Source: Acidobacteriota bacterium
GTDB lineage: Bacteria; Acidobacteriota; Vicinamibacteria; Vicinamibacterales; CAVVIG01
Length of the DNA stretch: 44,262 bases
NCBI GenBank assembly: GCA_003222535.1
Contig: QHWJ01000256.1
Span: 1-44,262 of the forward strand
Direction of reading: 5' to 3'
Below the pieces are notes generated by a model. It did not search any database, was not told the DNA's origin, and was given only the letters and a program-made list of their open reading frames with translations. The stretch's first letter is position 1. Each line of letters starts with the position of its first letter. The position numbers and the translations under genes are program-made. This document shows, in pieces, positions 32,248-41,297 of the stretch.

Positions 32248-35200
32248 TCAGAAGATCACTTTGACGGCGAGTTGTATCTGCCGCGCGCTGGTCACGGTGC
32301 GGGTGATCCGGCCGGCCGTGGGCAGCGGTGCCTCACCTTCACGTTCCGCCCCGAACACGATTCGATCGGGGACCGCGAAGTTGGGGTGATTGAGCACGTT
32401 GAACATTTCGAGCCGCACCTGGACGTGTCCGCCGCTGCCGAGAACGGCCAGATTCGTATTTTTTACGAGCGAGAGATTCGTCATTGCGTACTTCGGGCCG
32501 GTCAGGCTGTTGCGTCCCGCGTTGCCGAGAAAGCCCGGCGGCTGGAGCACGAATCCCGACGGGTCGAAGTACTGTTCGGGACGACCGAGGATCAAGTCAT
32601 CGGGATTGACTCCCGGCCTGAGATTGGGTCTGTCTTCGCCCGACGTGTTGCCCGAACGCGACCAGTTCACTCCAGTGCCGAGCGCCGGAGTGAACGGCAC
32701 CCCGCTGCGCAACGTCACGATCCCATTGACCTGCCACCCGCCGATCCAGCCGCGATCCGCCGGGCCGGGAAGGTCCCACACGAAGTTCGACGAAAAGGCG
32801 TGCCGGACGTCGAAATCGGCGCGCGCCCAGTCACGATCGCGGTCGTACGGGTCCTGCGGGTACACCGACGAGTTGCTGACGTCGGCATTGAGCTGCGCCT
32901 GGAAATTGTCCATCGTCTTGCCCAGCGTGTAGGCGGCCTGAAGCTGATAATTCCGGCTGAACCGCTTTTGCGCGCTGAGTTGCAGGGCGTTGTACACCGA
33001 GCGCCCGCCGCTGGTCCGGTAGTCGATGGGCCCCCAATTCGGATTGCGCCGCGGCGCGCCCGCCGGGAAGAACTTCGTTCCGTCGCTCAGCATCTGTGGC
33101 ACGACGGGATTCCCTTCGATGGCCGTGACCAATTGGTACGCCCGAGATCCCGCATAGCCCGCGGAGAGCACCATCTGGCCCGCGAGCTCGCGTTGGGCGG
33201 TCACGTTGTAGGTGACGCCGTAAGGCTGCTTGATGTGGTAGTCGATCGTTCGAGCGCTGCGGGCGATCGTGCCTCCGGTGAGCGACGACGGCCGTGGAAA
33301 CGCCGGACTGGTGAGCGTCGTATTGGGCGCAAACGGGGGAGACGTCGCGGCGATCCCAAAGGAGCTGTTGAACGGACCGTCGGTATCGTGATAGACGCCG
33401 GCGCCCCCGCGAATGGCCGTCCGTCCATCGCCCGCCACGTCCCACGCAAATCCGGCGCGTGGCGCGAAGTTCCCTCGCGATGGGTTTTCGGCGAACGGCG
33501 GCCCGCCAGGGGTGAAGTCGGCATCGGTGAAGATGTCTCGGAGTGCGGTGTCCAGACCGTTCACTTCGGTCGGAAGCGAGTAGAACTCGTACCGGAGCCC
33601 GAGGTTCAAGGTGACGCGATCGCTCAGCCGGAGATCGTCCTGCCCGTAGAAACCAAACAGCGTGTTGGGCCTCTCGCGAAGGAGTATCGCCCCCGGTAGG
33701 ATGCCCACGAACCGGTTCGGGCTGCCGGCCAGAAAGCGTTGCACGCTCGGGAAGACGTAGCTGCCTCGAATGTTGGCGGAGGCGACCTTGTCTGTCCGAA
33801 GGTGTTCGGCGAGGACGCCCACCTTGATCAGATGGCGCCCCTGTGTATACGAGACGTCGTCGCTCAGCGTCCAATAGAAGCTGTTGTTGGTGGAAGGGTT
33901 GGTCGTTGTACCTCCAAGGTTCGTGAGACCCGGGACAGTGATGACCCCCATTTGATCCTGGCCCGTCAGAAACGAGAGGTCGGGCGCGGATGGAAAATCG
34001 GGCAGCTGTTCGAACCGCAGCCGGCTGTGCGAGAACCGTGCCGTATTGAGGAGCCCCGGCGTCATGATGCGCTTGTGCTCGATCGTGACGAACACATTGC
34101 GAGAGATCGAATCGGTCGCGTACTTCGGGAAGCCGGCCGACACGGACTGATCCGCCGGGTCAGAAGTATAGCGGCCGAAGAGCGAATCCTTGTCGGAGAT
34201 GGTGTAATCGACTCGCCCCTGATAGAACGTCTCCCGCGTGGGTTGATTCACTTCGTACGTGAAAGGCGCAATCCCCCCGCCCACTTCGGGGCCGTTTGGC
34301 AGCGGATACAGATCGAGGTACGGACGCACCACGGGGTTGATTGGGAAGAGCGCGGCGGCACGGGCCGCCTCGCTGGGCACGAAGCTCGAGTAGGTAACCC
34401 CCAGGTCCTCCTGCAGGCGCTCCACTCCCCCGAAGAAAAACAGGCGGTTCCGCCGGATCGGCCCGCCCGCGCTTGCGCCAAACTGATTGCGGCGGAACGG
34501 CGGCGGCTTGGCGCCGTCGAAGAAGCCGCGCGCATCCATCGCGCTGTCGCGGAAGAACTCGAACGACGACCCGTGGAGGCTGTTCGTGCCGCTCTTGGTG
34601 ACGAGGCTCACGACTCCACCCATCGACCGGCCGTAGTCGGCTGAGTACGCGTTCGTCACGACGCGGAACTCTTGAATCGTTTCGACGCCCAGGGTCGTCT
34701 CCGCGGCCGAGACCGTCGCGGTCCCCGCATACCCGCGCATGTTCGCGCCATCGAGCAGATAGCTGTTCGACCGAAAACTCATGCCGTTGATGTTCAACTT
34801 CGTGCCGCGATTGGACGAGAAGGTGCTGTCCTTCTCGTTGAAGCTGACGACCCCGGGCTGAAGCAGCGCCAGCTCGATGTAGTTGCGCCCGTTCAACGGC
34901 AATTGGGCGATCGTCTTTTCGGTGACGACCGCCGACAGGGAGGCGTTCTGCGTGTCCACCAGGGCGGCGGCGCCGACGACGGTAATGGTTTCGGCCGTCG
35001 CCGAGACTTTCAGCGTCACGTTGAGCGCCGCCTGCTGCGCGACCGTGAGCGTGATGTCCCGTTCGATCACGGTCGCAAAGCCCGTCAAGCTCGCGCGCGC
35101 CTCGTACCTCCCTGGTAGAAGTCCTGAGATCGTGAAGAAGCCGTTGGTGTCGCTGACCGCCGCGCGAGTCTGACCGGTATCAAGGTTCTTGACGAGGACG

Positions 35201-35349
35201 TCGACACCCGGCAGCACGGCGCCGGTCTCATCCTTGACGGTGCCGGAGATCGTGGCGGCGGTAATTTGTGCGATGGCGTCGGCGGCGGCCGGGAGCAACA
35301 GCATTCCGGCCAATGCAACCGAGAACACGATGCGATGAGCGTGGCGCAT
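32248..35349 (-). CDS. Oar-like TonB-dependent receptor with carboxypeptidase-regulatory N-domain
   Basis: Outer-membrane receptor of 1033 residues. A signal peptide (MRHAHRIVFSVALAGMLLLP) precedes a complete regulatory Ig-like domain (about 35-115; ISGTVKDETGAVLPGVDVLV ... NGFFTISGLLPGRYEARASL). The plug region shows EKTIAQLPLNGRNYIELALL, YLLDGANMRGYAG, YSADYGRSMGGVVSLVTKSG and FFDGAKPPPFRRNQFGASAG. The barrel ends IQLAVKVIF with C-terminal phenylalanine. The ATG at 35349 was chosen for the GAGG site and signal peptide; a start six codons earlier is weaker. It is transcribed toward the hydrolase group and stands 202 bp from the amidohydrolase gene upstream, which contains a hairpin GAGGTGAGAACCTC at 35374-35387. 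Confidence 0.92.
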   Translation of the reverse strand: MRHAHRIVFSVALAGMLLLPAAADAIAQITAATISGTVKDETGAVLPGVDVLVKNLDTGQTRAAVSDTNGFFTISGLLPGRYEARASLTGFATVIERDITLTVAQQAALNVTLKVSATAETITVVGAAALVDTQNASLSAVVTEKTIAQLPLNGRNYIELALLQPGVVSFNEKDSTFSSNRGTKLNINGMSFRSNSYLLDGANMRGYAGTATVSAAETTLGVETIQEFRVVTNAYSADYGRSMGGVVSLVTKSGTNSLHGSSFEFFRDSAMDARGFFDGAKPPPFRRNQFGASAGGPIRRNRLFFFGGVERLQEDLGVTYSSFVPSEAARAAALFPINPVVRPYLDLYPLPNGPEVGGGIAPFTYEVNQPTRETFYQGRVDYTISDKDSLFGRYTSDPADQSVSAGFPKYATDSISRNVFVTIEHKRIMTPGLLNTARFSHSRLRFEQLPDFPSAPDLSFLTGQDQMGVITVPGLTNLGGTTTNPSTNNSFYWTLSDDVSYTQGRHLIKVGVLAEHLRTDKVASANIRGSYVFPSVQRFLAGSPNRFVGILPGAILLRERPNTLFGFYGQDDLRLSDRVTLNLGLRYEFYSLPTEVNGLDTALRDIFTDADFTPGGPPFAENPSRGNFAPRAGFAWDVAGDGRTAIRGGAGVYHDTDGPFNSSFGIAATSPPFAPNTTLTSPAFPRPSSLTGGTIARSARTIDYHIKQPYGVTYNVTAQRELAGQMVLSAGYAGSRAYQLVTAIEGNPVVPQMLSDGTKFFPAGAPRRNPNWGPIDYRTSGGRSVYNALQLSAQKRFSRNYQLQAAYTLGKTMDNFQAQLNADVSNSSVYPQDPYDRDRDWARADFDVRHAFSSNFVWDLPGPADRGWIGGWQVNGIVTLRSGVPFTPALGTGVNWSRSGNTSGEDRPNLRPGVNPDDLILGRPEQYFDPSGFVLQPPGFLGNAGRNSLTGPKYAMTNLSLVKNTNLAVLGSGGHVQVRLEMFNVLNHPNFAVPDRIVFGAEREGEAPLPTAGRITRTVTSARQIQLAVKVIF

Positions 35350-35551
35350 AATGACCTCTGCGATCACACTGAGGAGGTGAGAACCTCAAGTTTCCCTGAC
35401 ACCATAGCCATGGGATCGTCTTTGGAGCGGTCACATCCAGACCCGCTCGTCATCGGGATCCGTCTCTGGTGTCGGCGCAGTCTCGACGTGAATGAGCAAA
35501 TCCGCGTTTACTTCGAGCTCGCATCCTCGCTTTCACGGCTGAATCGCTGCC

Positions 35552-37039
35552 TCAATCGCGACGGGCAGTGGACCCTGTCCGGGGCGCGGTAATTTTCGAC
35601 AAGTAGGTTTTCTTGATCATGTCGCGGTCCACTTTGTGCCCCTTGAGATAAACGGCGGCGATCTTCGCCGTGTTCTTGATGTCGTCGAGCGGATTGGCAT
35701 TCAGCACGACGAAGGAGGCGTCCTTGCCCGCCTGAATTGTGCCGAGATCGTGGAGATCCAGCGCTTCCGCCGCGTTCCTGGTCGCCACCGTGATCGCCTG
35801 CATGGGCGTCAGGCCCACGTCCTTCACAAGCAGGCGCATGTCCAGGTGTGGAGCAAATGTCCCCCCGCTGTCGGTGCCCACGGCGATCTTCACGCCTGCC
35901 GCGTACTCTTTCTTCAGGTTGCTGACGATGCGTGAGTAGATCTCCTGGTTGAATTTCCGGCCGTCCACGTCGAGCTGTCCCTCGTGCGTCCGCACGATGC
36001 TGGCGCGGGTCCGAGCCTGCTCCCGGTAACGCTGTGCAGCAGTCGGTGAGCTGGTTTCAAGGAACAGGGGATCCTCCCAATAAAGGGGAGCATCAGCCTC
36101 GGTCATTGTGTAACTCCAGGGGAGCTGAAAGTTCGTCTGCTGCACCACCTGGTGATCCTTCATGATCCGGACGAACTCATCGTCGACGAGACTGTCGCGC
36201 ACCGGATGCGCGAGCATGTCGATCCCGGCGCGCGCCAGATCCTTCGCGTCCGCCTGATAGAACATGTGCGCGAAAACCGGAATGTTGTGCTGGTGCGCCC
36301 TCTCGATGAGCGGTCGATAGATGTCCGGGCTCAGATGGAGCTCCGTGCCGAGCCGGTCGTCAACCCACATTTTGATGAAGTCGACGTGCTTGTAGGCCTG
36401 CTCTTGCACGTAGATCTCGACCTGGGTCTTCGTCCACAGCCAGACCGTGCTGTCGGAGAGGTCCTCCTCCATCCGGGTGTCCCGGCCCGCCGCGTGGGCG
36501 TCCTGGATCTTCTTGACCTGTCCCAACGGCACACCGGCTCCCCGGTAACTTGTCAACACGCGGGCGGCGTCCGGAAGGTATTCGGCCCGGATCTGGAGCG
36601 CCGCTTCGTTATCCCAGCCCATGCTGGTCGACGCGGCGGTCCCGCCATACGCCAGGGCATGCAACTGCTCGATGTACTGCTGCCGTCCGGCCTGCATGTC
36701 GTAGAAGGCCGGCGTGCCGCGGCCAGGCCCGATGTGCAGATGCGTGTTCACGAACGTGGGCATGACCGTCTTCCCCGTCAGGTCGACGCGCGTCGCGGCC
36801 GGAGCCTGGACCTGCCCTCGCCGACCGATCGTCGTGAACTTCCCGTTTTCGACGAGAATCGCCGCGTTTTCAATCGCCGCCGAACCGTCGCCGACGATCA
36901 CGCGCGCCCCCTCGTACAGCACCGTATCAGTGGTCTGTGCGAGCACTTCCACCGGCCGCCCAATCCCGATATAGAGTGCACCGATATAGACCGCACCAGC
37001 AGCCACAACGAAGCAGACCGATAAAACCATCCTTCGCAT
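35552..37039 (-). CDS. Exported amidohydrolase-superfamily metal-dependent hydrolase
   Basis: Protein of 495 residues with a hydrophobic N-terminal export segment (about 4-26). The amidohydrolase TIM barrel is bounded by the usual composite beta-sandwich (VLYEGARVIVGDG at the front, GTIQAGKDASFVVLNANPLD at the back). Metal site residues: H100 and H102 in NTHLHIG, the lysine of IKMWVDD as candidate carboxylated ligand, H in VFAHMF, H in DMLAHPVRD and D in GTDSGG. This is the imidazolonepropionase/prolidase-like branch, often cleaving amides or cyclic amides; the true substrate is unknown. The ATG at 37039 follows AAGGAGGTCCTG, an excellent ribosome binding site. It is monocistronic or leads weakly into the receptor gene 202 bp further on. 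Confidence 0.92.
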   Translation of the reverse strand: MRRMVLSVCFVVAAGAVYIGALYIGIGRPVEVLAQTTDTVLYEGARVIVGDGSAAIENAAILVENGKFTTIGRRGQVQAPAATRVDLTGKTVMPTFVNTHLHIGPGRGTPAFYDMQAGRQQYIEQLHALAYGGTAASTSMGWDNEAALQIRAEYLPDAARVLTSYRGAGVPLGQVKKIQDAHAAGRDTRMEEDLSDSTVWLWTKTQVEIYVQEQAYKHVDFIKMWVDDRLGTELHLSPDIYRPLIERAHQHNIPVFAHMFYQADAKDLARAGIDMLAHPVRDSLVDDEFVRIMKDHQVVQQTNFQLPWSYTMTEADAPLYWEDPLFLETSSPTAAQRYREQARTRASIVRTHEGQLDVDGRKFNQEIYSRIVSNLKKEYAAGVKIAVGTDSGGTFAPHLDMRLLVKDVGLTPMQAITVATRNAAEALDLHDLGTIQAGKDASFVVLNANPLDDIKNTAKIAAVYLKGHKVDRDMIKKTYLSKITAPRTGSTARRD

Positions 37040-37231
37040 CAGGACCTCCTTCGGACGGCTCGATGACAGGTACCCGAGCGTCCACTTGCGATTCGGAGCC
37101 CTGTCCCTCGCAATATCGCGTCCGGGCAGAAAATCGTTGACGTTCGCGCCGTTGCTGACCATTCTACGGCGATAGGTGACGCCTTCCCGGCGGTCGCTGC
37201 GCTCGGGTCAGCCCTGGCCACGTCACAGGAG

Positions 37232-37309
37232 GGCCGAAACGCCTTCGCTCAGGCCGCGAAGCGCACCTCGTGGTGATTCTCACGCGGTCGAAATATAGGC
37301 GGAGAACAC
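37232..37309 (+). repeat. Dispersed repeat, copy 2
   Basis: Aligns with 18539-18611: CCGAAACGcCTTCGCTC.GGCCGCGAAGCGCAC, then GTGGTGATTCTCACGCGGTCG, then AATA.AGGCGGAGAACACC. The stem CTTCGC/GCGAAG is conserved in both. It lies in the divergent gap between the amidohydrolase and the secreted-protein gene, the only notable item in that 321-bp stretch. Confidence 0.65.
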
Positions 37310-37360
37310 CACGGCGCCAGAGTCTGTCTTGGGGCTATGGTAAACCATGAGAGGTGGATC

Positions 37361-38179
37361 ATGATGACGCGTTGGCCGTTGACGCTTGTCGTGGCATTTC
37401 TGACAGGCACGCCCGCCGCCGCCCAATGGCTGCAGTACCCGACGGCTCGAGTTCCGCGTGATTCCCACGCCAAGCCAAATCTCGCCGCGCCGGTCCCGCG
37501 AACCTTTGATGGGAAGCCGGATCTGTCGGGACTGTGGCAGCTCGACACGTCCTGCCCGCCACAAGGTTGCGAAGGCGCGAATCAGGTTGGCGATTATCCG
37601 GTCGCGCCAGAGTTCCGGAATTTTGGGGCCCGGCTTCGCAACGGACTCCCGTATCAACCTTGGGCCGCCGACCTCGTCAAGCAACGATCGGAGCAGAACG
37701 GCAAAGACGATCCCGTGACCTTGTGCAAGCCGGCAGGCGCACTGCGGCTTCTCACATTCCCACCGCCCAGGAAAGTGCTCCAGCTCCCCGGGCTCGTCGT
37801 CATTCTTTCGGAGCGCGACGTCACGTACCGCCAACTCTTCACGGACGGACGTCCGTTGCCGAAGGATCCGGAGCCGTCGTTCAACGGCTACTCAACCGGC
37901 CGATGGGTGAAGGACACGTTGGTGGTCGAGACGAACGGTTTGCGGGAAGGATGGCTCGATCGCAGGGGCAGCCCGATAACCGACGTGGCCAGAATCACGG
38001 AGAAGTTCCGTCGCGTGAACTATGGTCGTCTCGAGGTTGAAGTCACTGTCGATGATCCAAAGGCCTACACGACACCGTTTACCGTCACGCTGAACCAGAA
38101 GATTCTGCTGGACACGGATCTGCTGGAATATCACTGCAACGATAACGAAAAGGACAGAGCGCACCTGGTCGGGAGGTAA
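37361..38179 (+). CDS. Secreted protein of unknown function (DGKPDLSGLW family)
   Basis: Exported protein of 272 residues; signal peptide MMTRWPLTLVVAFLTGTPAAA. It is a shorter relative of the protein at 12484-13527: TFDGKPDLSGLWQLD at the start of the mature part, a central VVILSERDVTYRQLFTDGRPLP strand, and GRWVKDTLVVETNGL. Both end in a segment with paired histidine/acidic residues (EYHCNDNEKD here, DACHEGNE there). No function is known. The ATG at 37361 was chosen for GAGAGGTGG just upstream and the clean signal peptide; an ATG eight codons earlier would make it less typical. The gene is followed by a 411-bp gap holding an integrase remnant, so its 3' environment has been disturbed by a mobile element. 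Confidence 0.84.
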   Translation: MMTRWPLTLVVAFLTGTPAAAQWLQYPTARVPRDSHAKPNLAAPVPRTFDGKPDLSGLWQLDTSCPPQGCEGANQVGDYPVAPEFRNFGARLRNGLPYQPWAADLVKQRSEQNGKDDPVTLCKPAGALRLLTFPPPRKVLQLPGLVVILSERDVTYRQLFTDGRPLPKDPEPSFNGYSTGRWVKDTLVVETNGLREGWLDRRGSPITDVARITEKFRRVNYGRLEVEVTVDDPKAYTTPFTVTLNQKILLDTDLLEYHCNDNEKDRAHLVGR

Positions 38180-38220
38180 CGATGTCCGCCAAACGATGGG
38201 TTCACGGCCGTGAGCAGCAA

Positions 38221-38409
38221 TCGCGTCGTCCGCCATCACACACGTGGCGGACCTTCTTAACCAATCACGTCGCGATGCTCGTGTCGACGGATTTCTTTAC
38301 CGTACCAACCCTCACCGGCCGCGTCCTGTTCGTCTTTGTGCTGCTCGCGCACCAGTGCCGACGGATCGTCGACTTCACTGTCACAGAGCGTCCGACCGCC
38401 GAGTGGCAG
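38221..38409 (+). pseudogene. Fragment of an integrase-core (DDE) transposase
   Basis: About 63 codons read RRPPSHTWRTFLTNHVAML, then VSTDFFTVPTLTGRVLFVFV, then RRIVDFTVTERPTAEW. This is the beginning of the rve integrase core found in a widespread group of IS transposases (xPPSQTWRTFLxNHxxxxxxxDFFxVPT ... PTAEW). The D of STDFF is the first catalytic aspartate. The second D and the E, plus the N-terminal helix-turn-helix part, are absent, and the frame ends in TGA at 38427 after unrelated sequence. The gap on either side (38180-38590) has no other gene. A dead remnant. Confidence 0.75.
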
Positions 38410-38420
38410 CGCATGTCTGC

Positions 38421-38465
38421 GTGGTGATTCTCACGGCGGAGGTCATGTTGGCGAAGCACACTCGG
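38421..38465 (+). repeat. Partial copy 3 of the dispersed repeat beside the integrase remnant
   Basis: GTGGTGATTCTCACGGCGGA and GGCGAAGCACACTC match the second half of the repeats at 18539 and 37232, but are shortened. It starts 12 bases after the transposase fragment, linking the repeat to that element. Confidence 0.45.
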
Positions 38466-38590
38466 GTCACGATCGATACGCGCCTCATCATTGCAGCTCC
38501 TTGAACGACTCCGATGTGACCGTCGCGATGCGATCATGCGTCCTGCGATACTATCGCGCGTTCGGTCGTTCCACTCTGCAGGAGCCTGGC

Positions 38591-38989
38591 ATGCGTGCTC
38601 TTCTTCAAATGTGTCTCGCCGCGTGGTGTGTCGCGTCGCCGATCGCCGTGGTGACGATCGCCCAAGGCAATCCCGAAGCGGCGCGGGTCAAGAACCCCGT
38701 CGCGGCGACGACCGAATCGCTCGGCGATGGAAAACGAATCTATCAACGCTATTGCGCAAGCTGCCACGGCTCGAACGCCGAAGGCGGGCCGGGCAACGAC
38801 CTCATTCCGGCGGCGCCCGATCTCACGGATAAGGAATCGAAGCACGGCTCGACCGACGGCGAGATCTTTTCCGTGATCAAGAACGGCGTACCGCCTGAGC
38901 TGAACATGATCCCGTTCGGCGATCAGATCAAGGACACCGAGATCTGGAACGTCGTCAACTACATCAGGTCGCTGGCGAAAAGGAATTAG
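38591..38989 (+). CDS. Small exported class I c-type cytochrome
   Basis: Protein of 132 residues with a signal peptide (about 1-25) and one haem-c motif CASCH at 55-59 (YQRYCASCHGSNAEGGPG). The likely axial methionine is M106 in PPELNMIPFG. The C-terminal helix EIWNVVNYIRSLAKRN is typical of cytochrome c class I domains. Length is normal for a periplasmic mono-haem electron carrier. AGGAG lies 6 nt before the ATG. It stands opposite the c-haem/carboxypeptidase-regulatory gene at 39102-41276; convergent orientation rules out a shared transcript, but both could serve one electron-transfer route. Its stop codon lies within the left arm of an AT-rich inverted repeat. Confidence 0.93.
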   Translation: MRALLQMCLAAWCVASPIAVVTIAQGNPEAARVKNPVAATTESLGDGKRIYQRYCASCHGSNAEGGPGNDLIPAAPDLTDKESKHGSTDGEIFSVIKNGVPPELNMIPFGDQIKDTEIWNVVNYIRSLAKRN

Positions 38990-39097
38990 GAATTGTGAAT
39001 TTGGAATTTGGAATTCGTGATCACGAATGTGACGCTACCAGGCAGCGTGACGGCTGTGACACGAATTCCAGATTCTTAATTCCAAATTCTTAATTTC
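38982..39097. repeat. AT-rich 38-bp inverted repeat at a convergent junction
   Basis: Arms at 38982-39019 and 39060-39097 pair at 31 of 38 positions and are built from repeated GGAATT/GAATTTGGAATT units, in sharp contrast to the GC-rich surroundings. The loop is 40 bp. The left arm contains the TAG stop of the cytochrome gene; the right arm ends 5 bp before the stop of the opposite gene. Probably a bidirectional terminator, or a short repetitive element. Confidence 0.75.
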
Positions 39098-39101
39098 AGA
39101 C

Positions 39102-41276
39102 TCATTTCGCCAGCGGATCCGGTCGAACCTGGAACTTGACCAGCTTGCTCGTGGTCCCCCTGCCGCCTTCCATGTGGAACGGCGCGCGCGTCGAGATGCT
39201 CGTCCAGATTCCCTTGCCCTTCCAACCCGCCTTCGCATCGTCGATGCGGCCGTCGATCCCTTTCGCATAGAAGCCCATCGGATAGGGAACGCGGAAGGTC
39301 ATGAACTTGCCGTCCACCAACGCCAGGAGCCCTTCCGACTCGTTTCCGGTCGCGAGCGGTACGTCCTTGCCGAGGCCGAGCATGTCGAAACGATCGACGA
39401 AGTCGTAGTACGCCGAGTCGGCGCTTCCGGAGTCGACCGCACCCTGATAGTTCGGTCCTGGCAACGGATAGAGCGACCAGCCTTCGGGACAGTGCTGCCC
39501 TGTAGCCGTCGGCCCGTTGAGGGGACCCTTGCACTTGCGTCGATCGAAGCTCGCCAGGTGTCCGCTCGACAGCACGGTCCAGACCACGTTGTGGCTGTCC
39601 ACGTCCATGCCGCGCGGAGCAAATCCCTGCCCGCTCGCCTTCGGGTTGTTCCACGGGACCTCGTAGACTTCCGAGAGCGCGGTTGCCGGCGGATTCGGTC
39701 CGGGCACCAGACGAACCAACGAGCCAGGCATGCCGAGGACGGAACCCCAGATCGATCCGTCGACCGGACTCGGCGCCACGCCGTAGAACGGCGTGTTGAC
39801 TCGTTTGTCCTTCGTCGGATCGATCGGCTGATCGGGCTCGACGTAGGCGTCGCGCTTGCCGTTGCCGTTCGTGTCCAGGACGAATACGGTCCACCCTTGC
39901 GCCTTCTGCTCGTCGTGCGTCTTGTCGTACACCTTCGTGTCGAACCAGCCCTCGACCGGACCGCCGCCGGTGAACCAGAGCACGCCGTTGTCGTCGAAAT
40001 TCAGGTGATGCGTACCGAAGCAGGTATCGATGGTCGTGACCTGCCTGGTTTTTGGATCGTAGAGCTGCATCTGCCTGCCGTTCTGCGCGATTGGGAACGC
40101 CATGGCTGACGGATGATTCGATCCTTGTTGACAGAACGCCGGCGTCGCGTTAGGACGAATGCGCGCGGCGATCCATACGCGCGCTTGTCCATCCATTGCT
40201 AAACTGTGGGCCGTGGTCTGTGACGTCCAGATCGCTTCGTCGCCCCAGTAGGGCGATGGCTGCGCCGGCGGATTGTTCGCCTGGCTCGGCGTCTTCGGGT
40301 CCCGCACCTGCAGCTTGATTTGCGCGGCCGTGTTGCGCGCCGGATCCACGACGGGCATGTAGTCGGCACTCTCCTCGAGCGCGCCATACACCGGCCCGTT
40401 GGCGTTGACCGTGGGGTTCCGCTTGTCCGTTCCGATCTCGTCGTGCAGATACACTTTCGGGTCGGCCCAATCCCACATCGAGACGACGACGTTCCGCTCT
40501 CGACCTTGAGGTCGCGCGGGAGCAGCGGCGGGCAACTTGCCTTTCGCGACCTGATCGGTCCAGTCCGCGTACATCGCGAGGGCTCGTGTCCGGCCAACCT
40601 GGGTGAAGCGCGCGCTCATCGCGCCACCGGCCTGGCCGGACTGAATCCGTCGATCCCACGCGTCTTCGGACGTCTCGAACGTGCCGAGGCTCGTCGGGAT
40701 CTCGCGCGTCGCCTTGTTGCCCAGCTGATGGCAGCCGGTGCAGCCGTCCGTGTTGACCACCTGGCGAATCCATTCGCCCTGGCTCTTGATGTTTGGCGAA
40801 ATGCCGTTGCCGGTTGGCCCGGTGCCGGGGAAGTCGCTCTTCGGCGGCAGATGCATCAGCGCGAACCAATAGAGCGCCGGATAGTACTCGGCGGCCGCTT
40901 TCGCGTTCGGGGCCGGGACAGCCGTCAGGTTCAGCGCTTTGCCGGGTGCGGCCGGCACCTTCGGCGAATCGACCAGGCCGTAGCCGCGCACCCAGACGTT
41001 GTAGTCCCCTTTTGGAAGATCGGGCACCAGATAGCGGCCCTGGTCGTCCGTCACCACGATCTTGCGGAGCGTCGTGGGCAGATTTGTCGACTCGGCGATC
41101 ACCCACACGCCGGCCTCCGCGCCGCGCGGACCGGTGACCACGCCGCCGATGTCATCGGCGTCCATCGCCATGGCCGCCTGAGCGGCGACCCGCAGGCGCG
41201 CGCCGGAGAACGACGCCGCGACGATCGTCGCAAGGGCGATGCTCGCGACCGATCCGAAGAGTTGTTTTCTGGTCAT
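39102..41276 (-). CDS. Exported protein: carboxypeptidase-regulatory domain, haem-c motif and beta-propeller-like region
   Basis: Protein of 724 residues. A signal peptide (about 1-33) is followed by a carboxypeptidase-regulatory Ig-like domain (about 43-122; GGVVTGPRGAEAGVWVIAES ... GRYLVPDLPKGDYNVWVRGYG). A cytochrome-like segment with CTGCH at 179-183 (NTDGCTGCHQLGNKATREIP) comes next. The remaining ~450 residues have repeated short beta-strand motifs (VWIAARIRPN, LNFDDNGVLWFTGGG, APSPVDGSIWGSVLG, GMDVDSHNVVWTVLSSG), resembling virginiamycin-B-lyase-type propellers. The ATG has GGAGG upstream. Only 21 bp in front of the start a tandem 8-bp repeat begins. I infer an extracytoplasmic redox or binding protein; the family is common in Acidobacteriota without known function. 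Confidence 0.88.
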   Translation of the reverse strand: MTRKQLFGSVASIALATIVAASFSGARLRVAAQAAMAMDADDIGGVVTGPRGAEAGVWVIAESTNLPTTLRKIVVTDDQGRYLVPDLPKGDYNVWVRGYGLVDSPKVPAAPGKALNLTAVPAPNAKAAAEYYPALYWFALMHLPPKSDFPGTGPTGNGISPNIKSQGEWIRQVVNTDGCTGCHQLGNKATREIPTSLGTFETSEDAWDRRIQSGQAGGAMSARFTQVGRTRALAMYADWTDQVAKGKLPAAAPARPQGRERNVVVSMWDWADPKVYLHDEIGTDKRNPTVNANGPVYGALEESADYMPVVDPARNTAAQIKLQVRDPKTPSQANNPPAQPSPYWGDEAIWTSQTTAHSLAMDGQARVWIAARIRPNATPAFCQQGSNHPSAMAFPIAQNGRQMQLYDPKTRQVTTIDTCFGTHHLNFDDNGVLWFTGGGPVEGWFDTKVYDKTHDEQKAQGWTVFVLDTNGNGKRDAYVEPDQPIDPTKDKRVNTPFYGVAPSPVDGSIWGSVLGMPGSLVRLVPGPNPPATALSEVYEVPWNNPKASGQGFAPRGMDVDSHNVVWTVLSSGHLASFDRRKCKGPLNGPTATGQHCPEGWSLYPLPGPNYQGAVDSGSADSAYYDFVDRFDMLGLGKDVPLATGNESEGLLALVDGKFMTFRVPYPMGFYAKGIDGRIDDAKAGWKGKGIWTSISTRAPFHMEGGRGTTSKLVKFQVRPDPLAK

Positions 41277-41297
41277 GAAGACCTCCGTTACGGACTA

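Noticed and set aside
35374-35387. Hairpin GAGGTGAGAACCTC in front of the third receptor gene as an operator
   Set aside because: The 5-bp stems are short enough to occur by chance, and no second copy was found upstream of the other receptors.
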